Part shown: piece after piece, positions 29,566 through 38,519 of the stretch
Numbering within the stretch: position 1 is the first letter of the stretch
Layout of the letters: every line of letters begins with the position of its first letter
Assembly (NCBI RefSeq): GCF_000767055.1
Contig: NZ_CP006764.1
Span: forward strand, 1,674,001-1,738,000
Direction: 5' to 3'
DNA from: Corynebacterium doosanense CAU 212 = DSM 45436
GTDB taxonomy: Bacteria; Actinomycetota; Actinomycetes; Mycobacteriales; Mycobacteriaceae
DNA length: 64,000 nt
Translations under genes and position numbers: made by a program
The notes under the pieces: generated by a model
Seen by the model: the letters and a program-made list of their open reading frames with translations, nothing else
Told to the model about the DNA's origin: nothing
Database searches by the model: none

Positions 29566-30150
29566 ATGAAATCGAACAGCACCGCCGCCGATCTCGCCTA
29601 CGTCGCCGTATTCGCGGCCCTGGTCATCGTCTTCGCCTTTGTCTCCATCCCCATCGGCAGCGCCGGGGTGCCCATCGTCCTGCAGAACGCCATCCTCATT
29701 CTCTCCGGCCTCATCCTCGGCCCCCGGCGGGCGTTCTTCGTCGCCGTGCTGTTCCTCGGCCTGGGACTCGGCCTGCCCGTGCTCTCCGGCGGCCGGACCG
29801 TCCTGTCCGCCCTCGGTGGCCCGAGGGTAGGTTACATCCTCGGCTACCTTATCTCCCCCGCCGTGGCCGGAGCCATCGCCTACCGCGCGCCGGCCCGTCG
29901 GCAGACCGCGCAGATCGGCTGGTTCGCCCTCGCCGGCGCCGTCGCGCTGCTCATCCAGTACGTCCTCGGCGCCATCGGCCTGATGCTGCGCGCGGACATG
30001 ACGGTCGCGGCGGCAGCGGCCGTGCAGGTCCCGTTCCTCCTCCCCGACGCCCTCAAGGTCGCGGTGATGATCGCCATCGCCGTCGGCGTGCACGCGGCCT
30101 TCCCCGACTTCCTGTCCCGCAAGGTCACCCGTGCCCGTAATCTCGCTTAA
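29566..30150 (+). CDS. bioY: Biotin ECF transporter S component BioY
   Basis: 194 aa, six hydrophobic helices, BioY signature in the region VPIVLQNAILILSGLILGPRRAFF. It is the biotin-binding membrane subunit, working with BioM and BioN as an ECF-type importer. Corynebacteria are generally biotin auxotrophs or limited, and this operon is repressed by BioQ in C. glutamicum. Its 3' end overlaps bioM by 20 bp. Confidence 0.95.
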   Translation: MKSNSTAADLAYVAVFAALVIVFAFVSIPIGSAGVPIVLQNAILILSGLILGPRRAFFVAVLFLGLGLGLPVLSGGRTVLSALGGPRVGYILGYLISPAVAGAIAYRAPARRQTAQIGWFALAGAVALLIQYVLGAIGLMLRADMTVAAAAAVQVPFLLPDALKVAVMIAIAVGVHAAFPDFLSRKVTRARNLA

Positions 30151-30841
30151 CGACGTCTCCCTCACCGTCGACGCCGCCTCCGACGCTCGGCCGGACGCGG
30201 TGAACACCATTCTCGGCCCCGTCTCGCTGACGATCACCGAATCCCGGGTGGGCATCATCGGTGCCAACGGATCCGGAAAGTCGACCCTGGCGCGGTTGTT
30301 CAACGGGCTGGCCACCCCGACCGAGGGCACGGTTCTGGTCAATGACCAGGATGTCCGGACGTCCAGGAAACAGGTCCGCTCCCTCGTGGGGTTCATCTTC
30401 TCCGACGCGGACAACCAGATCATCATGCCGCGGGTCCGCGACGACGTGCTCTTCTCCCTGCGCCGCCGCGGCCTGCCCAAGAGCGAGCGCCTGCGCCGCG
30501 CCGACGAGGTGCTGGCCCGCTTCGACCTCACCGAACACGCGGACGACTCGCCCCACACCCTGTCCGGTGGCCAGAAGCAGATGCTCGCCCTCGCCTCGGT
30601 GCTGGTGCTGGACCCGGAGATCATCGTCGCCGACGAACCCACCACGCTGCTTGACCTGCGCAACCGGCTCCGCATCGCGGAGGAGTTCCGCCGCCTAGAG
30701 CAGCAGCTCATCGTGGTCACCCACGATCTCGACCTGCTCGCCGACTTCGACCGGGTTATCTGCCTGGACGAGGGACAGGTCATCGCCGACGGCGCACCGC
30801 GTGATGCCATCGACACCTACGTCAGCAGGATGACCGCGTGA
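30131..30841 (+). CDS. bioM: Biotin ECF transporter ATPase BioM
   Basis: 236 aa ABC ATPase of the CbiO/EcfA type. Walker A is GANGSGKST, the signature is LSGGQKQ, and Walker B is IIVADEPTTLLD. GTG start at 30131 inside the end of bioY (20-bp overlap). It energises biotin uptake. It ends in GTGA shared with bioN. Confidence 0.94.
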   Translation: MPVISLNDVSLTVDAASDARPDAVNTILGPVSLTITESRVGIIGANGSGKSTLARLFNGLATPTEGTVLVNDQDVRTSRKQVRSLVGFIFSDADNQIIMPRVRDDVLFSLRRRGLPKSERLRRADEVLARFDLTEHADDSPHTLSGGQKQMLALASVLVLDPEIIVADEPTTLLDLRNRLRIAEEFRRLEQQLIVVTHDLDLLADFDRVICLDEGQVIADGAPRDAIDTYVSRMTA

Positions 30842-31452
30842 AGCTCGGCATCCCCCTGGGTGTCTACGTCCCGGGAAACAGCCCGCTGCACCGCCTGCCG
30901 GGAGCGCTGAAGCTCCTCGTGCTCCTGGTGTTCATCCTGGCGGTGACCGTGTTCGCCCGGTCGCTGCCCGCGGCCGGGGTGGCCTGGGCGCTGGTGGCGG
31001 CGGGGTACGTTGTCGCCCGCATCCCGTTGCGCATCGCCGCGGGCCAGGTGCTTCCGGCGCTGCCCATCATTCTTGTGCTGGGCGCGTTCCAGTGGTGGCA
31101 GAACGATCTCACCCGGGCGAGCGTGATCGTGCTCAGCCTGCTCTGCACCATCGCGGCGGCGGCACTGTTCACCCTGACCACCACCATCTCCGGGCTCATG
31201 GAGTCGACGGAGAGACTGCTCGGCCCGCTGGCGCGCTACGGGTTCCCCGTGGAGACCGTCACCCTGGCGGCCTCGCTCACCCTGCGCATGATTCCCATGC
31301 AGCTCGCCGCGCTGAGGGAGGTCGCGGACGCACGAAAGGCCCGGGGGGCGGGATGGTCCATCCGGGCTATCGGTGTGCCCGTGATGGTGCGATCCATCCG
31401 CCGCGCCCGAGCCCTCGGCGAAGCCCTCATGGCGAGGGGCTTCGGAGACTAG
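30838..31452 (+). CDS. bioN: Biotin ECF transporter transmembrane protein BioN
   Basis: 204 aa EcfT/CbiQ-family coupling protein with about four to five membrane helices. The Ala-Arg-Gly coupling motifs contacting the ATPases are visible in ADARKARGAGWS and GEALMARGFGD. GTG start overlapping the bioM TGA. Last gene of bioYMN, convergent with pspA. Confidence 0.93.
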   Translation: MKLGIPLGVYVPGNSPLHRLPGALKLLVLLVFILAVTVFARSLPAAGVAWALVAAGYVVARIPLRIAAGQVLPALPIILVLGAFQWWQNDLTRASVIVLSLLCTIAAAALFTLTTTISGLMESTERLLGPLARYGFPVETVTLAASLTLRMIPMQLAALREVADARKARGAGWSIRAIGVPVMVRSIRRARALGEALMARGFGD

Positions 31453-31455
31453 CGC

Positions 31456-31478
31456 AGAACTTCCGGCCGGAAGGTTCT
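31456..31478. terminator. Palindrome between bioN and pspA
   Basis: AGAAC-TTCCGGCCGGAA-GGTTCT forms an imperfect stem with one bulged G, filling the convergent gap and reaching into the pspA stop. Without a T-tract on either side, termination is plausible but weak. Confidence 0.45.
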
Positions 31479-32343
31479 AGGACTCGCCGCGCAGTTCGCG
31501 CATCTTGCGCTCGACCGCGTCTTCGGAGACGTCCGCCGTGGCCGTCTCGCGGTCGGCGGTGGTGGCGTCGAAGGGGTTGCCCTGCTCGATCGCGGGCTTC
31601 TCGCCACCGCTGGAGAGCTGACGGTCCTGCGCCATCTCGCCGCGGATCTGCTCTAGGCGGGAGTGTCCGGCGAGGTGCACGCCGGCCTGCTCGACCTCGG
31701 CCATGCGGCCCTGGACGGAGTTCTGGGCGAGCTCGGCTTGGCCGAGGGCGTTGGAGTAGCGGCGCTCGATCTTCTCGCGCACCTGATCCAGGTTCGGGGT
31801 GTTTCCGGAGGTGATGGAGTTCATCGAGTTCAGGGACTCGGAGACCTTCTCCTGCATCTTGGCCTGCTCGAGCTGGCTGAGCAGCTTGGTGCGCTCGTTG
31901 ACCTGCTGCTGGAGCTGCATGGAGTTGCGCTCGACGGCCTTCTTGGCCTGCTCAGCCTGCTGCAGTGCCTGGTCATGGAGCTGCTTGGTGTCCTCGACGC
32001 CCTGCTCTGCGGTGACCAGCTGCGCGGCGAAGGCCTCGGCGGCGTTCTCGTACTCCACGGCCTTCTGCTCGTCGCCGTTGTTGCGCGCCTGATCGGCCAG
32101 GGTGATGGCCTGGCGGGTGTTGGCCTGCAGCTTCTCGATCTCGCTGAGGCGACGGTTGAGCTGCATCTCCAGCTGGCGCTGGTTGCCGATCACCGCGGCA
32201 GCCTGCTGCGAGAGGTCCTGGTGCTGGCGCTGGGCCTGCTGGATGGCCTGCTCGATCTGGATCTTGGGGTCGGCGTTCTCCTCGATCTTCGAGTCGAAGA
32301 GCGCCATCAGGTACTTCCATCCTTTGACAAAGGGGTTAGCCAT
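31477..32343 (-). CDS. pspA: Phage shock protein A / IM30 family
   Basis: 288 aa, almost entirely helical and rich in Gln and Glu, with the N-terminal amphipathic start [20 protein letters not shown] followed by a long coiled coil (about 25-225). PspA/ESCRT-III-like proteins coat and stabilise damaged membranes. Here it is the gene after clgR, as in the mycobacterial clgR-pspA stress module, but the two additional genes known from M. tuberculosis (Rv2743c, Rv2742c) are absent. GGAAAGG lies upstream of the ATG at 32343. Confidence 0.93.
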   Translation of the reverse strand: MANPFVKGWKYLMALFDSKIEENADPKIQIEQAIQQAQRQHQDLSQQAAAVIGNQRQLEMQLNRRLSEIEKLQANTRQAITLADQARNNGDEQKAVEYENAAEAFAAQLVTAEQGVEDTKQLHDQALQQAEQAKKAVERNSMQLQQQVNERTKLLSQLEQAKMQEKVSESLNSMNSITSGNTPNLDQVREKIERRYSNALGQAELAQNSVQGRMAEVEQAGVHLAGHSRLEQIRGEMAQDRQLSSGGEKPAIEQGNPFDATTADRETATADVSEDAVERKMRELRGES

Positions 32344-32420
32344 GTCTGCGGGCCTTTCCTACAGCTCAATAGGTGTCTAATTATCGGGGTCCATGGTAGC
32401 CGACACCGACTCGTCCGGTT

Positions 32421-32762
32421 TTACTCCGCGGCGGCGGGGCTGGTGTTGGCGAGTTCGTCGACCATCGAGGGCAGCGCCATCGTCGACGCCGCCTCGAAGA
32501 GCACGTCCGAGACGGAGGCTCCCAGGGCGTGGCAGATCGAGGCCAGGAGCTCGGAGGAGACCTCCTTGCGGCCTCGCTCGAGCTCGGAGAGGTAGCCGGG
32601 GGACACGCGGGCGGACTCCGCCAGCTCGCGCAGGGTGACGGACTGGTCGGCGCGGAACGCCCGCAGGGTCATGCCGAGTGCTTCACGGAGGAGGATGTCG
32701 CGGGTCGGTGACTGGTCGCTGGCGACGGGTGCGGTGAGAAGTGCTGTTTTCGTTGTCATCAT
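32421..32762 (-). CDS. clgR: Transcriptional regulator ClgR
   Basis: 113 aa Xre-family activator with an HTH at about residues 40-80 ([28 protein letters not shown]). The family activates clpP1P2, clpC and, in this group, its own gene and pspA under envelope and proteolytic stress; it is itself a ClpP substrate through its C-terminus (ending SPAAAE, a degradation-prone tail). Start at 32762 or one codon later (ATGATG). 3 bp downstream of cinA. Confidence 0.92.
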   Translation of the reverse strand: MMTTKTALLTAPVASDQSPTRDILLREALGMTLRAFRADQSVTLRELAESARVSPGYLSELERGRKEVSSELLASICHALGASVSDVLFEAASTMALPSMVDELANTSPAAAE

Positions 32763-32765
32763 TGG

Positions 32766-33296
32766 TTACAACGACGCTCCTTTTCCATTTGTTCCCTGGA
32801 TTCGGTTCACCAGAGCATACAGGCCCGCCTGGACGGACCACTCGCGGATCTGCGGCCGGTCACCGGCGAAGTGTTCGACACCGGCGATGAGGTGCATCCG
32901 GCCGTCGATACGCGCCCGCTCACTGCGTACCCCGTCGGGCCCTGCCACGGCGATGAACACCTCCCCCGGCTCATGCCCGTCCTGGGGGTCGGGCCCGGCG
33001 ACCCCGGTGAACGACACCGCCCAGTCCGAGCCGCACACGCGCCGCGCGCCGGCGGCCATCTGCCGCGCGGTCTCGGGAGACACCGGGCCCTCGCGGTCCA
33101 GAAGATGCGTATCGACGCCCGCCAGCCCCGACTTGAGGTCCGTGGCGTAGGTGACCAGGCCCCCGCGGAGGACCGCCGACGCACCGGGGACCTCGGCGAT
33201 CGTCGCCGAGCCCAGGCCCGCGGTCAGCGACTCGCAGAAGGAGAGTGTCTCGCCCCGCTGCTTCAGCAGGCCCACCACCTCGGCGGCGAGAGTCAC
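32766..33296 (-). CDS. cinA: CinA-type nicotinamide-nucleotide amidohydrolase (PncC domain)
   Basis: 176 aa, consisting only of the C-terminal amidase domain of CinA. Typical motifs are CESLTAGLGSATIAEVPGAS, GGLVTYATDLKSGLAGV and GVAGPDPQDG. The family hydrolyses NMN to NaMN in NAD recycling. The usual N-terminal molybdopterin-binding domain is missing, so PncC would be an equally good name. GTG at 33296 overlaps the pgsA TGA (GTGA). Confidence 0.92.
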   Translation of the reverse strand: MTLAAEVVGLLKQRGETLSFCESLTAGLGSATIAEVPGASAVLRGGLVTYATDLKSGLAGVDTHLLDREGPVSPETARQMAAGARRVCGSDWAVSFTGVAGPDPQDGHEPGEVFIAVAGPDGVRSERARIDGRMHLIAGVEHFAGDRPQIREWSVQAGLYALVNRIQGTNGKGASL

Positions 33297-33862
33297 TGCT
33301 TCCTCGAATCCCAGAGGTACTGCAGGCCGGTGACCACCGTGACGACGACCGCGGCCACCATCACCAGGAAGGTCGGCAGCTCCATCCACTCCGGCAGCGG
33401 GAGCAGGTAGAGGCCCACGGCGAGGGTCTGCAGGGCCGTCTTCAGCTTGCCGCCCTTCGAGGCCGGGACGACGAGGCCGCGGCGCAGCATGAACATACGC
33501 CAGAAGGTGATGCCGAACTCGCGCACGAGAATGACCACGGTGATCCACACGGGCAGCGAACCGATGACGTTGAGGCAGATCAGCGCGGCGGCCATCAGCG
33601 CCTTGTCGGCGATGGGGTCGGCGATCTTGCCGAAGTCCGTGACCTGGCCACGCGCGCGGGCGATGTCCCCGTCGAGTTTGTCGGTGATCATCAGCGCGGC
33701 GAAGACACCGAACGCGGCCCACTGCCAGCCCGGGCCCTCGGGCGAGTTCAGCACCAGCCAGGCGAACAGCGGAATGAAGAGGATGCGCAGGCTGGTCAGC
33801 ACGTTGGGCAGGTTGAAGTTGGAGGGCTTCTCGCCCTCGCGGGTGCTAGTTCCGACGCTCAC
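33293..33862 (-). CDS. pgsA: CDP-alcohol phosphatidyltransferase (phosphatidylglycerophosphate synthase type)
   Basis: 189 aa with about five membrane helices. The catalytic CDP-alcohol motif DGX2ARX8GX3DX3D is complete in LDGDIARARGQVTDFGKIAD, continuing PIAD. It makes phosphatidylglycerophosphate, the precursor of PG and cardiolipin. The GTG at 33862 is supported by a -10 TAGGGT (33871-33876) 8 nt upstream, i.e. leaderless. It heads pgsA-cinA-clgR-pspA. Confidence 0.9.
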   Translation of the reverse strand: MSVGTSTREGEKPSNFNLPNVLTSLRILFIPLFAWLVLNSPEGPGWQWAAFGVFAALMITDKLDGDIARARGQVTDFGKIADPIADKALMAAALICLNVIGSLPVWITVVILVREFGITFWRMFMLRRGLVVPASKGGKLKTALQTLAVGLYLLPLPEWMELPTFLVMVAAVVVTVVTGLQYLWDSRKQ

Positions 33863-33907
33863 GACGATCCACCCTACCCGGCACGCCACCCCCTAGGATG
33901 AGGCGGT

Positions 33908-34195
33908 ATGACCTACTTTGCCTGCCATTACTCCTACCCCGACGGCGACGAGCGCATCGTCGCGCTGCGTCCCGAGCACCGGGAGTTCCTCGCCCGCCTC
34001 AAGGACGAGGGCGCGCTGGTTGCCTCCGGGCCGTACGTCGACGGGCGCGGGTCGGCGCTCATCATCCTCCGGTTGCCGGAAGGCGCGGAGACGACTGACG
34101 CCCTCGCGGTGATGGACGAGGATCCGTTCCACCGCGAGGGCGTGCTGGCCGGGAGGGACATCCGTCCCTGGAACCCGGTGCTCAGTATCTTCTAG
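33908..34195 (+). CDS. YCII-domain protein
   Basis: 95 aa, YciI-like fold (MTYFACHYSYPDGDERIVALRPEHREFLARLKDEG..., SALIILRLPEG, DPFHREGVLAGRDIRPW). The His-Asp pair used for catalysis in YCII proteins appears preserved (His near residue 24, Asp of MDEDPF). Substrate unknown. Leaderless -10 TAGGAT at 33894-33899. Convergent with terC. Confidence 0.88.
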   Translation: MTYFACHYSYPDGDERIVALRPEHREFLARLKDEGALVASGPYVDGRGSALIILRLPEGAETTDALAVMDEDPFHREGVLAGRDIRPWNPVLSIF

Positions 34196-34201
34196 CCGGG
34201 G

Positions 34202-35347
34202 CTAGTGGGCATGACCGCCGGTCTTGTCCCCTCCCTGGCCCTCCAGGACGTTGCCGTCCCAGTCGAGCTCGTTGCCGTGCTCGTCGATCATGTAACCGTT
34301 CTCGTCGACGTAGTGCTTGTTGCCGTGGTCGTCGTAGTCGGTCTTGCGGGCCTTCTCGTTGACCTGGCCGTTGGCCCGGTCGCGGCGGTCCTTGATCAGC
34401 GAGGCCACGACGGTGACCACGAGGATGCCCAGGATCACCAGCAGCGAGACGGTGGTGTTGATCTCCGGCACGTGCACGTTCTCCCCGCCGTTGATGAAGG
34501 GGATGTTGTTCTCGTGCAGGGCGTGCAGCAGCAGCTTCACGCCAATGAAACCGAGGATCGCCGAGAGGCCGTAGGCCAGGTAGACGACGCGGTCGAGGAG
34601 GCCGTCGAGTAGGAAGTACAGCTGGCGCAGGCCCATGAGGGAGAAGGCGTTGGTGGTGAACACGAGGAACGCCTCGGTGGTGATGCCGTAGATGGCCGGG
34701 ATGGAGTCGAGCGCGAAGAGCACGTCGACGAAACCGATGGTCACCAGCGCGAGGAACAGGGGCGTGAAGTGGCGCTTGCCACCCTCCTTGAACCACAGGT
34801 GGTCACGGCGGTAGCTGTCGGAGATCGGGATGACCTTGCCCAGCCACTGCACCACCTTCATGTCCTTGGGGTCGGTCTCCTCCGCGTCGGTGGCCTCGTC
34901 CCAGAAGGTCTTCGCCGCCATGGCGAGCAGGAACAGGGCGAAGATGTAGAAGACGTCGGACCAGGCGGCGATGATCGTCGCGCCCATGAGGATGAACACC
35001 AGGCGGAAGATCAGGGCCATGACGATGCCGATGAGCAGGACCTTCTGCTGGTACCTGCGGGGAATCTTGAAGGCGCCGAAGATGAGGGCGAAGACAAAGA
35101 GGTTGTCCACGCTCAGCGCCTTCTCGGTGATGTAGCCGGTGAGGTACTGCATGCCGTGCTCGCCGTCCCACACGCCCCAGACCACACCGCCGAAGGCCAG
35201 TGCCAGGCCGATGTAGAAGGCGGACCACCAGGCGGATTCCTTGATGGTCGGCTCGTGCGGGGTGCGCACGTGGGAGACGAAGTCGAAGACAAAGAATCCG
35301 GCGATGACGGCGCCCGTCAGTAGCCAGATCCATAGGGGTACAGACAT
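34202..35347 (-). CDS. terC: TerC family integral membrane protein, probable manganese exporter
   Basis: 381 aa with about nine membrane helices and acidic intramembrane motifs (LSVDNLFVFALIF, FALDSIPAIYGI), the hallmark of TerC/Alx transporters. A ~60-residue charged cytoplasmic tail ends in a His-rich stretch (GGDKTGGHAH). TerC proteins under yybP-ykoY riboswitches export Mn2+, protecting against excess or metallating secreted proteins. The RBS GGAGG is part of a hairpin in the leader (see riboswitch). Older annotations call it a tellurium-resistance protein. Confidence 0.93.
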   Translation of the reverse strand: MSVPLWIWLLTGAVIAGFFVFDFVSHVRTPHEPTIKESAWWSAFYIGLALAFGGVVWGVWDGEHGMQYLTGYITEKALSVDNLFVFALIFGAFKIPRRYQQKVLLIGIVMALIFRLVFILMGATIIAAWSDVFYIFALFLLAMAAKTFWDEATDAEETDPKDMKVVQWLGKVIPISDSYRRDHLWFKEGGKRHFTPLFLALVTIGFVDVLFALDSIPAIYGITTEAFLVFTTNAFSLMGLRQLYFLLDGLLDRVVYLAYGLSAILGFIGVKLLLHALHENNIPFINGGENVHVPEINTTVSLLVILGILVVTVVASLIKDRRDRANGQVNEKARKTDYDDHGNKHYVDENGYMIDEHGNELDWDGNVLEGQGGDKTGGHAH

Positions 35348-35389
35348 AAAAAATTCCTCCGGTCAGTTGAGTGAAAAAGTGACCGGAGG
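35348..35389 (-). terminator. Riboswitch expression platform: terminator hairpin overlapping the terC RBS
   Basis: On the minus strand a perfect 10-bp stem, CCTCCGGTCA / TGACCGGAGG, with a 14-nt loop is followed by AATTTTTT and then the terC ATG. The right arm contains the Shine-Dalgarno GGAGG, and the left arm CCTCC is also the 3' strand of aptamer helix P1. Forming the hairpin both ends transcription and hides the RBS. Confidence 0.85.
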
Positions 35390-35492
35390 TCTCCCCCGCC
35401 CGAGCTCTGCCGGGCTGGCGCGACCGGGGGCGCTATGAAGAGCCACCGTGTTGACGATCATCGCCGATTGTTGGGGTACTCCCCTCCACCAC
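35379..35492 (-). ncRNA. yybP-ykoY manganese riboswitch
   Basis: The minus-strand leader of terC has the conserved core GGGGAGTAC (35476-35484), then ATCGTCAACACGGTGGC, and closes with GGGGAGACCTCCGG. P1 forms between GTGGTGGAGG (35483-35492) and CCTCCGGTCAC. Mn2+ binding should stabilise P1, preventing the competing terminator hairpin and turning terC on. Assignment rests on motif recognition, not a covariance search. Confidence 0.85.
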
Positions 35493-35499
35493 GGGGACC

Positions 35500-35505
35500 A
35501 CTATA
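35500..35505 (-). promoter_or_regulatory. -10 element TATAGT for terC
   Basis: TATAGT on the minus strand lies 8 bp before the first base of riboswitch helix P1, so the transcript starts with the aptamer. The -35 region is poor and falls in the 3' end of ftsK. Confidence 0.6.
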
Positions 35506-35514
35506 CACACGCGC

Positions 35515-38463
35515 CTAGAATGCCCCGGACGAGGGATTGTAGGTGGCCTGCACGGTGCGGGTTTCGCTCACTTCGGCCCCGTCATCGTCGCTGCCGTCGT
35601 CCGAGAGATCGTCGTCGAAGTCGTCCGATTCCTCCTTCGGCGCGTCGGCGGGGTTGGCGCCCTTGATCATCCAGATGATCGTCTCCAGCTCCTCGGGTTT
35701 GACCAGGACGTCGCGCGCCTTGGATCCCTCGGAGGGCCCGACGACACCGCGCGTCTCCATGAGGTCCATGAGCCGGCCGGCCTTGGCGAAGCCGATGCGC
35801 AGCTTGCGCTGCAGCATGGAGGTGGAACCGAACTGCGAGGTGACCACCAGCTCGACGGCCTCGACGAGGTCGTCCATGTCCTTGCCGATCTCCTCGTCGA
35901 TGTCCTTCTTCGCCTCGGCGGCCTTGTCCTCGGTGACGCCTTCGGTGTACTGCGGGTCGGCCTGGTTCTTGGCCGCGTCGACTACGGCCTGCACTTCCTC
36001 GTCCGTGACAAACGCACCCTGCAGGCGCTTGGGTTTGCCCGCGCCCTGTGGGATGAACAGGGCGTCGCCCATGCCGATGAGTTTCTCGGCGCCGCCCTGG
36101 TCGAGGATGACCCGGGAGTCTGTGAGCGACGAGGTCGCGAACGACAGCCGCGACGGCACGTTGGTCTTGATCAGGCCGGTGACCACGTCCACCGACGGGC
36201 GCTGGGTCGCCAGCACGAGGTGGATGCCCGCCGCACGTGCCTTCTGGGTGATGCGCACGATGGACTCCTCCACCTCCTTGGGTGCGGTCATCATGAGGTC
36301 GGCGAGCTCGTCGACGACACAGACGATGAGCGGGTAGGGCCGCATTTCACGCTCGGATCCGGGCGGGGCGACAAGCTCCCCGGAGCGGACCTTGGTGTTG
36401 TAGTCCTTGATGTGGCGCACCCGCGCGGACTTCATGTCCATGTAGCGCTGTTCCATCTCCTCGACCAGCCAGTGCAGCGCAGCCGCGGCCTTCTTCGGCT
36501 GCGTGATGATCGGCGTGATCAGGTGCGGGATGCCCTCGTAGGGGGTCAGCTCGACCATCTTCGGGTCGACGAGGATGAGCCGAACCTCGTCCGGGGTCGC
36601 GCGGGTGAGCAGCGAGACCAGCATGGAGTTGACGAAGGCCGACTTGCCCGAGCCGGTGGAACCCGCGACGAGCAGGTGCGGCATCTTCTGCAGCGAGTGG
36701 GACTCGAAGTCACCGTCGATGTTCTTGCCCAGCCCGATGAGCATGGGATCGTGGTTGGCCACGACGGTGGGCGCGTTGAGCACGTCGGCGAGGCGCACCA
36801 TCTCACGGTCGATGTTGGGCACCTCGACGCCCACCGCGGACTTGCCCGGGATGGGGGCGAGGATGCGGATGTTGTCCGTGGCCACGGCGTAGGCGAGGTT
36901 GGGCTGCAGGTTGGTGATCTTGGAGACTTTCACACCGGGGCCGAGCTCGACCTCGTAGCGGGTCACCGTCGGGCCACGCGAGAATCCGGTGACCTGAGCG
37001 TCGACCTTGAACTCCGCGAAGACATCCGTGATGGCCTCGATGGTCTGGTCGTTGAGCGGGGTCCGGGTCAGCGGCGGCTCGCCGTCGATGAGCAGATCGG
37101 TGCTCGGCGGGGTGTAGTCCGACATCGTCTCGGGCACGCGGGGTGCGGGAGGCGTATCGACGGCCGGTGCCGACTCACTCCTCGGCGTCGCCGCTGGAAC
37201 TGCGGAGGGGTCGATGCCGGAGCGAGCGATGATGGCCTGGCGCATGGCTTCCCGGGAATTCTCCACGGCATCGGAGGATCCGGCGGGCCGAGCGTGTTCA
37301 GTGGCGTCGGTTGCCTGCACGGCCGGGAACTCGTCGGTGTGGTCACCGGTCTCGGGGCGCGCCTGTCGTTTCCTGGCCGGCGTGCGCGAGGGACGCGCCA
37401 ACACGGTCGTGTCGGTCGCCTCCTCCTTCGCGTCGCGATGCTGCTCCTCGTCGTCGAAGAGGTCGAGTGGCTCGTCAATGTCCGGCTTCGGTTCGGCCGC
37501 GCGCGCGGTCTCCTCGGGCGGGTAGTTCTCCATCCGGCTGTTTCGGCCGCCCCGGCCCCGCGGGCGCGGGGTGGACCGGGTGCGGGGGGCGACGGGCCGC
37601 CCCTCGGCGATGTCGTCGAGATCGTCGCTGACGTGGCCGTAGGGATCCTCGTCGTCGGTGTCGCGCTCACCTCCGGAGTTCCGGGCGTCCCGGATGTAGT
37701 CGGCGATGAGATCGTAACCCTGACGCACGGTGATGCCGGTGACCTTCAGGGCGCCGTAGACGATGACGAGGATGAGCAGCGGCACGGCGACATAGGAGGA
37801 GAACCCCTTGGCCAGGATGCCGCCGGTGCCCGCGCCGATGGCGCCGCCGGCGACCATGCGTCCGGCCCAGTCGGCCGGGTCGCCGGCGAACAGGTGGATG
37901 AGCCCGAGCATGCTCACCACGATGAGCACGACACCCAGGGCAACCCGTCGCTGCACCGTCCCGGAGGGGCTGAGATCGAGCATGATGACGATCGCCAGCG
38001 CCACCAGCACCACCGGCAGCACGAGCGCGCCGGCACCGATGACAAAGTGTGCGGCCAGCGAGATGTACTCGCCGACCGGCCCAGCGATGTCCATCCACAC
38101 CGAGGCCCCCAGCACCGCGGCCAACCCGAGCAGGAGCAGGGCGATGCCGTCGTTGCGGGTGGATCCCTCGGTGTTTTCCTGGCCGTTGGGCTCCTGGATG
38201 GGCGCCTCCGAGGTGCGCGGGCGGGAACTCCCGGAGGAGTGGTCGGTGTGGTCGGTGTGGTCGGGCGTGGTGCGGCTGGCACCGCGCCGGACGGCCCCGA
38301 AGACAGATCCCACGGCATTGCCCACCGGGCGCAGGGCGCTGCTGGTGCGCTCCGGGGCGGTCTCGGCGGCGCGGAGTGCGCTGGTGGGCGGATGGGTGGC
38401 GCCCGTCTTACGCCGCTGCCGGGAGGACCCGGAGCGGCCTGGGGCCGTATTCTTCACAGACAT
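35515..38463 (-). CDS. ftsK: DNA translocase FtsK
   Basis: 982 aa. About four N-terminal membrane helices (residues 105-240) are followed by a charged, low-complexity linker (to about 470) and the motor domain. The motor has Walker A GSTGSGKSAFVNSM and Walker B RLILVDPKMVELTPYEG. The C-terminal gamma winged helix (LLQRKLRIGFAKAGRLMDLME) reads DNA orientation sequences. It pumps chromosome termini through the septum and activates dimer resolution. The ATG at 38463 (MSVKNTAPGRSGSS) is preferred over the longer frame. Confidence 0.95.
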   Translation of the reverse strand: MSVKNTAPGRSGSSRQRRKTGATHPPTSALRAAETAPERTSSALRPVGNAVGSVFGAVRRGASRTTPDHTDHTDHSSGSSRPRTSEAPIQEPNGQENTEGSTRNDGIALLLLGLAAVLGASVWMDIAGPVGEYISLAAHFVIGAGALVLPVVLVALAIVIMLDLSPSGTVQRRVALGVVLIVVSMLGLIHLFAGDPADWAGRMVAGGAIGAGTGGILAKGFSSYVAVPLLILVIVYGALKVTGITVRQGYDLIADYIRDARNSGGERDTDDEDPYGHVSDDLDDIAEGRPVAPRTRSTPRPRGRGGRNSRMENYPPEETARAAEPKPDIDEPLDLFDDEEQHRDAKEEATDTTVLARPSRTPARKRQARPETGDHTDEFPAVQATDATEHARPAGSSDAVENSREAMRQAIIARSGIDPSAVPAATPRSESAPAVDTPPAPRVPETMSDYTPPSTDLLIDGEPPLTRTPLNDQTIEAITDVFAEFKVDAQVTGFSRGPTVTRYEVELGPGVKVSKITNLQPNLAYAVATDNIRILAPIPGKSAVGVEVPNIDREMVRLADVLNAPTVVANHDPMLIGLGKNIDGDFESHSLQKMPHLLVAGSTGSGKSAFVNSMLVSLLTRATPDEVRLILVDPKMVELTPYEGIPHLITPIITQPKKAAAALHWLVEEMEQRYMDMKSARVRHIKDYNTKVRSGELVAPPGSEREMRPYPLIVCVVDELADLMMTAPKEVEESIVRITQKARAAGIHLVLATQRPSVDVVTGLIKTNVPSRLSFATSSLTDSRVILDQGGAEKLIGMGDALFIPQGAGKPKRLQGAFVTDEEVQAVVDAAKNQADPQYTEGVTEDKAAEAKKDIDEEIGKDMDDLVEAVELVVTSQFGSTSMLQRKLRIGFAKAGRLMDLMETRGVVGPSEGSKARDVLVKPEELETIIWMIKGANPADAPKEESDDFDDDLSDDGSDDDGAEVSETRTVQATYNPSSGAF

Positions 38464-38519
38464 GCTGGCCACTCTAGCGCCTGCAGCACCACTAATCACA
38501 TGCGCCACACCGCCCGCGG

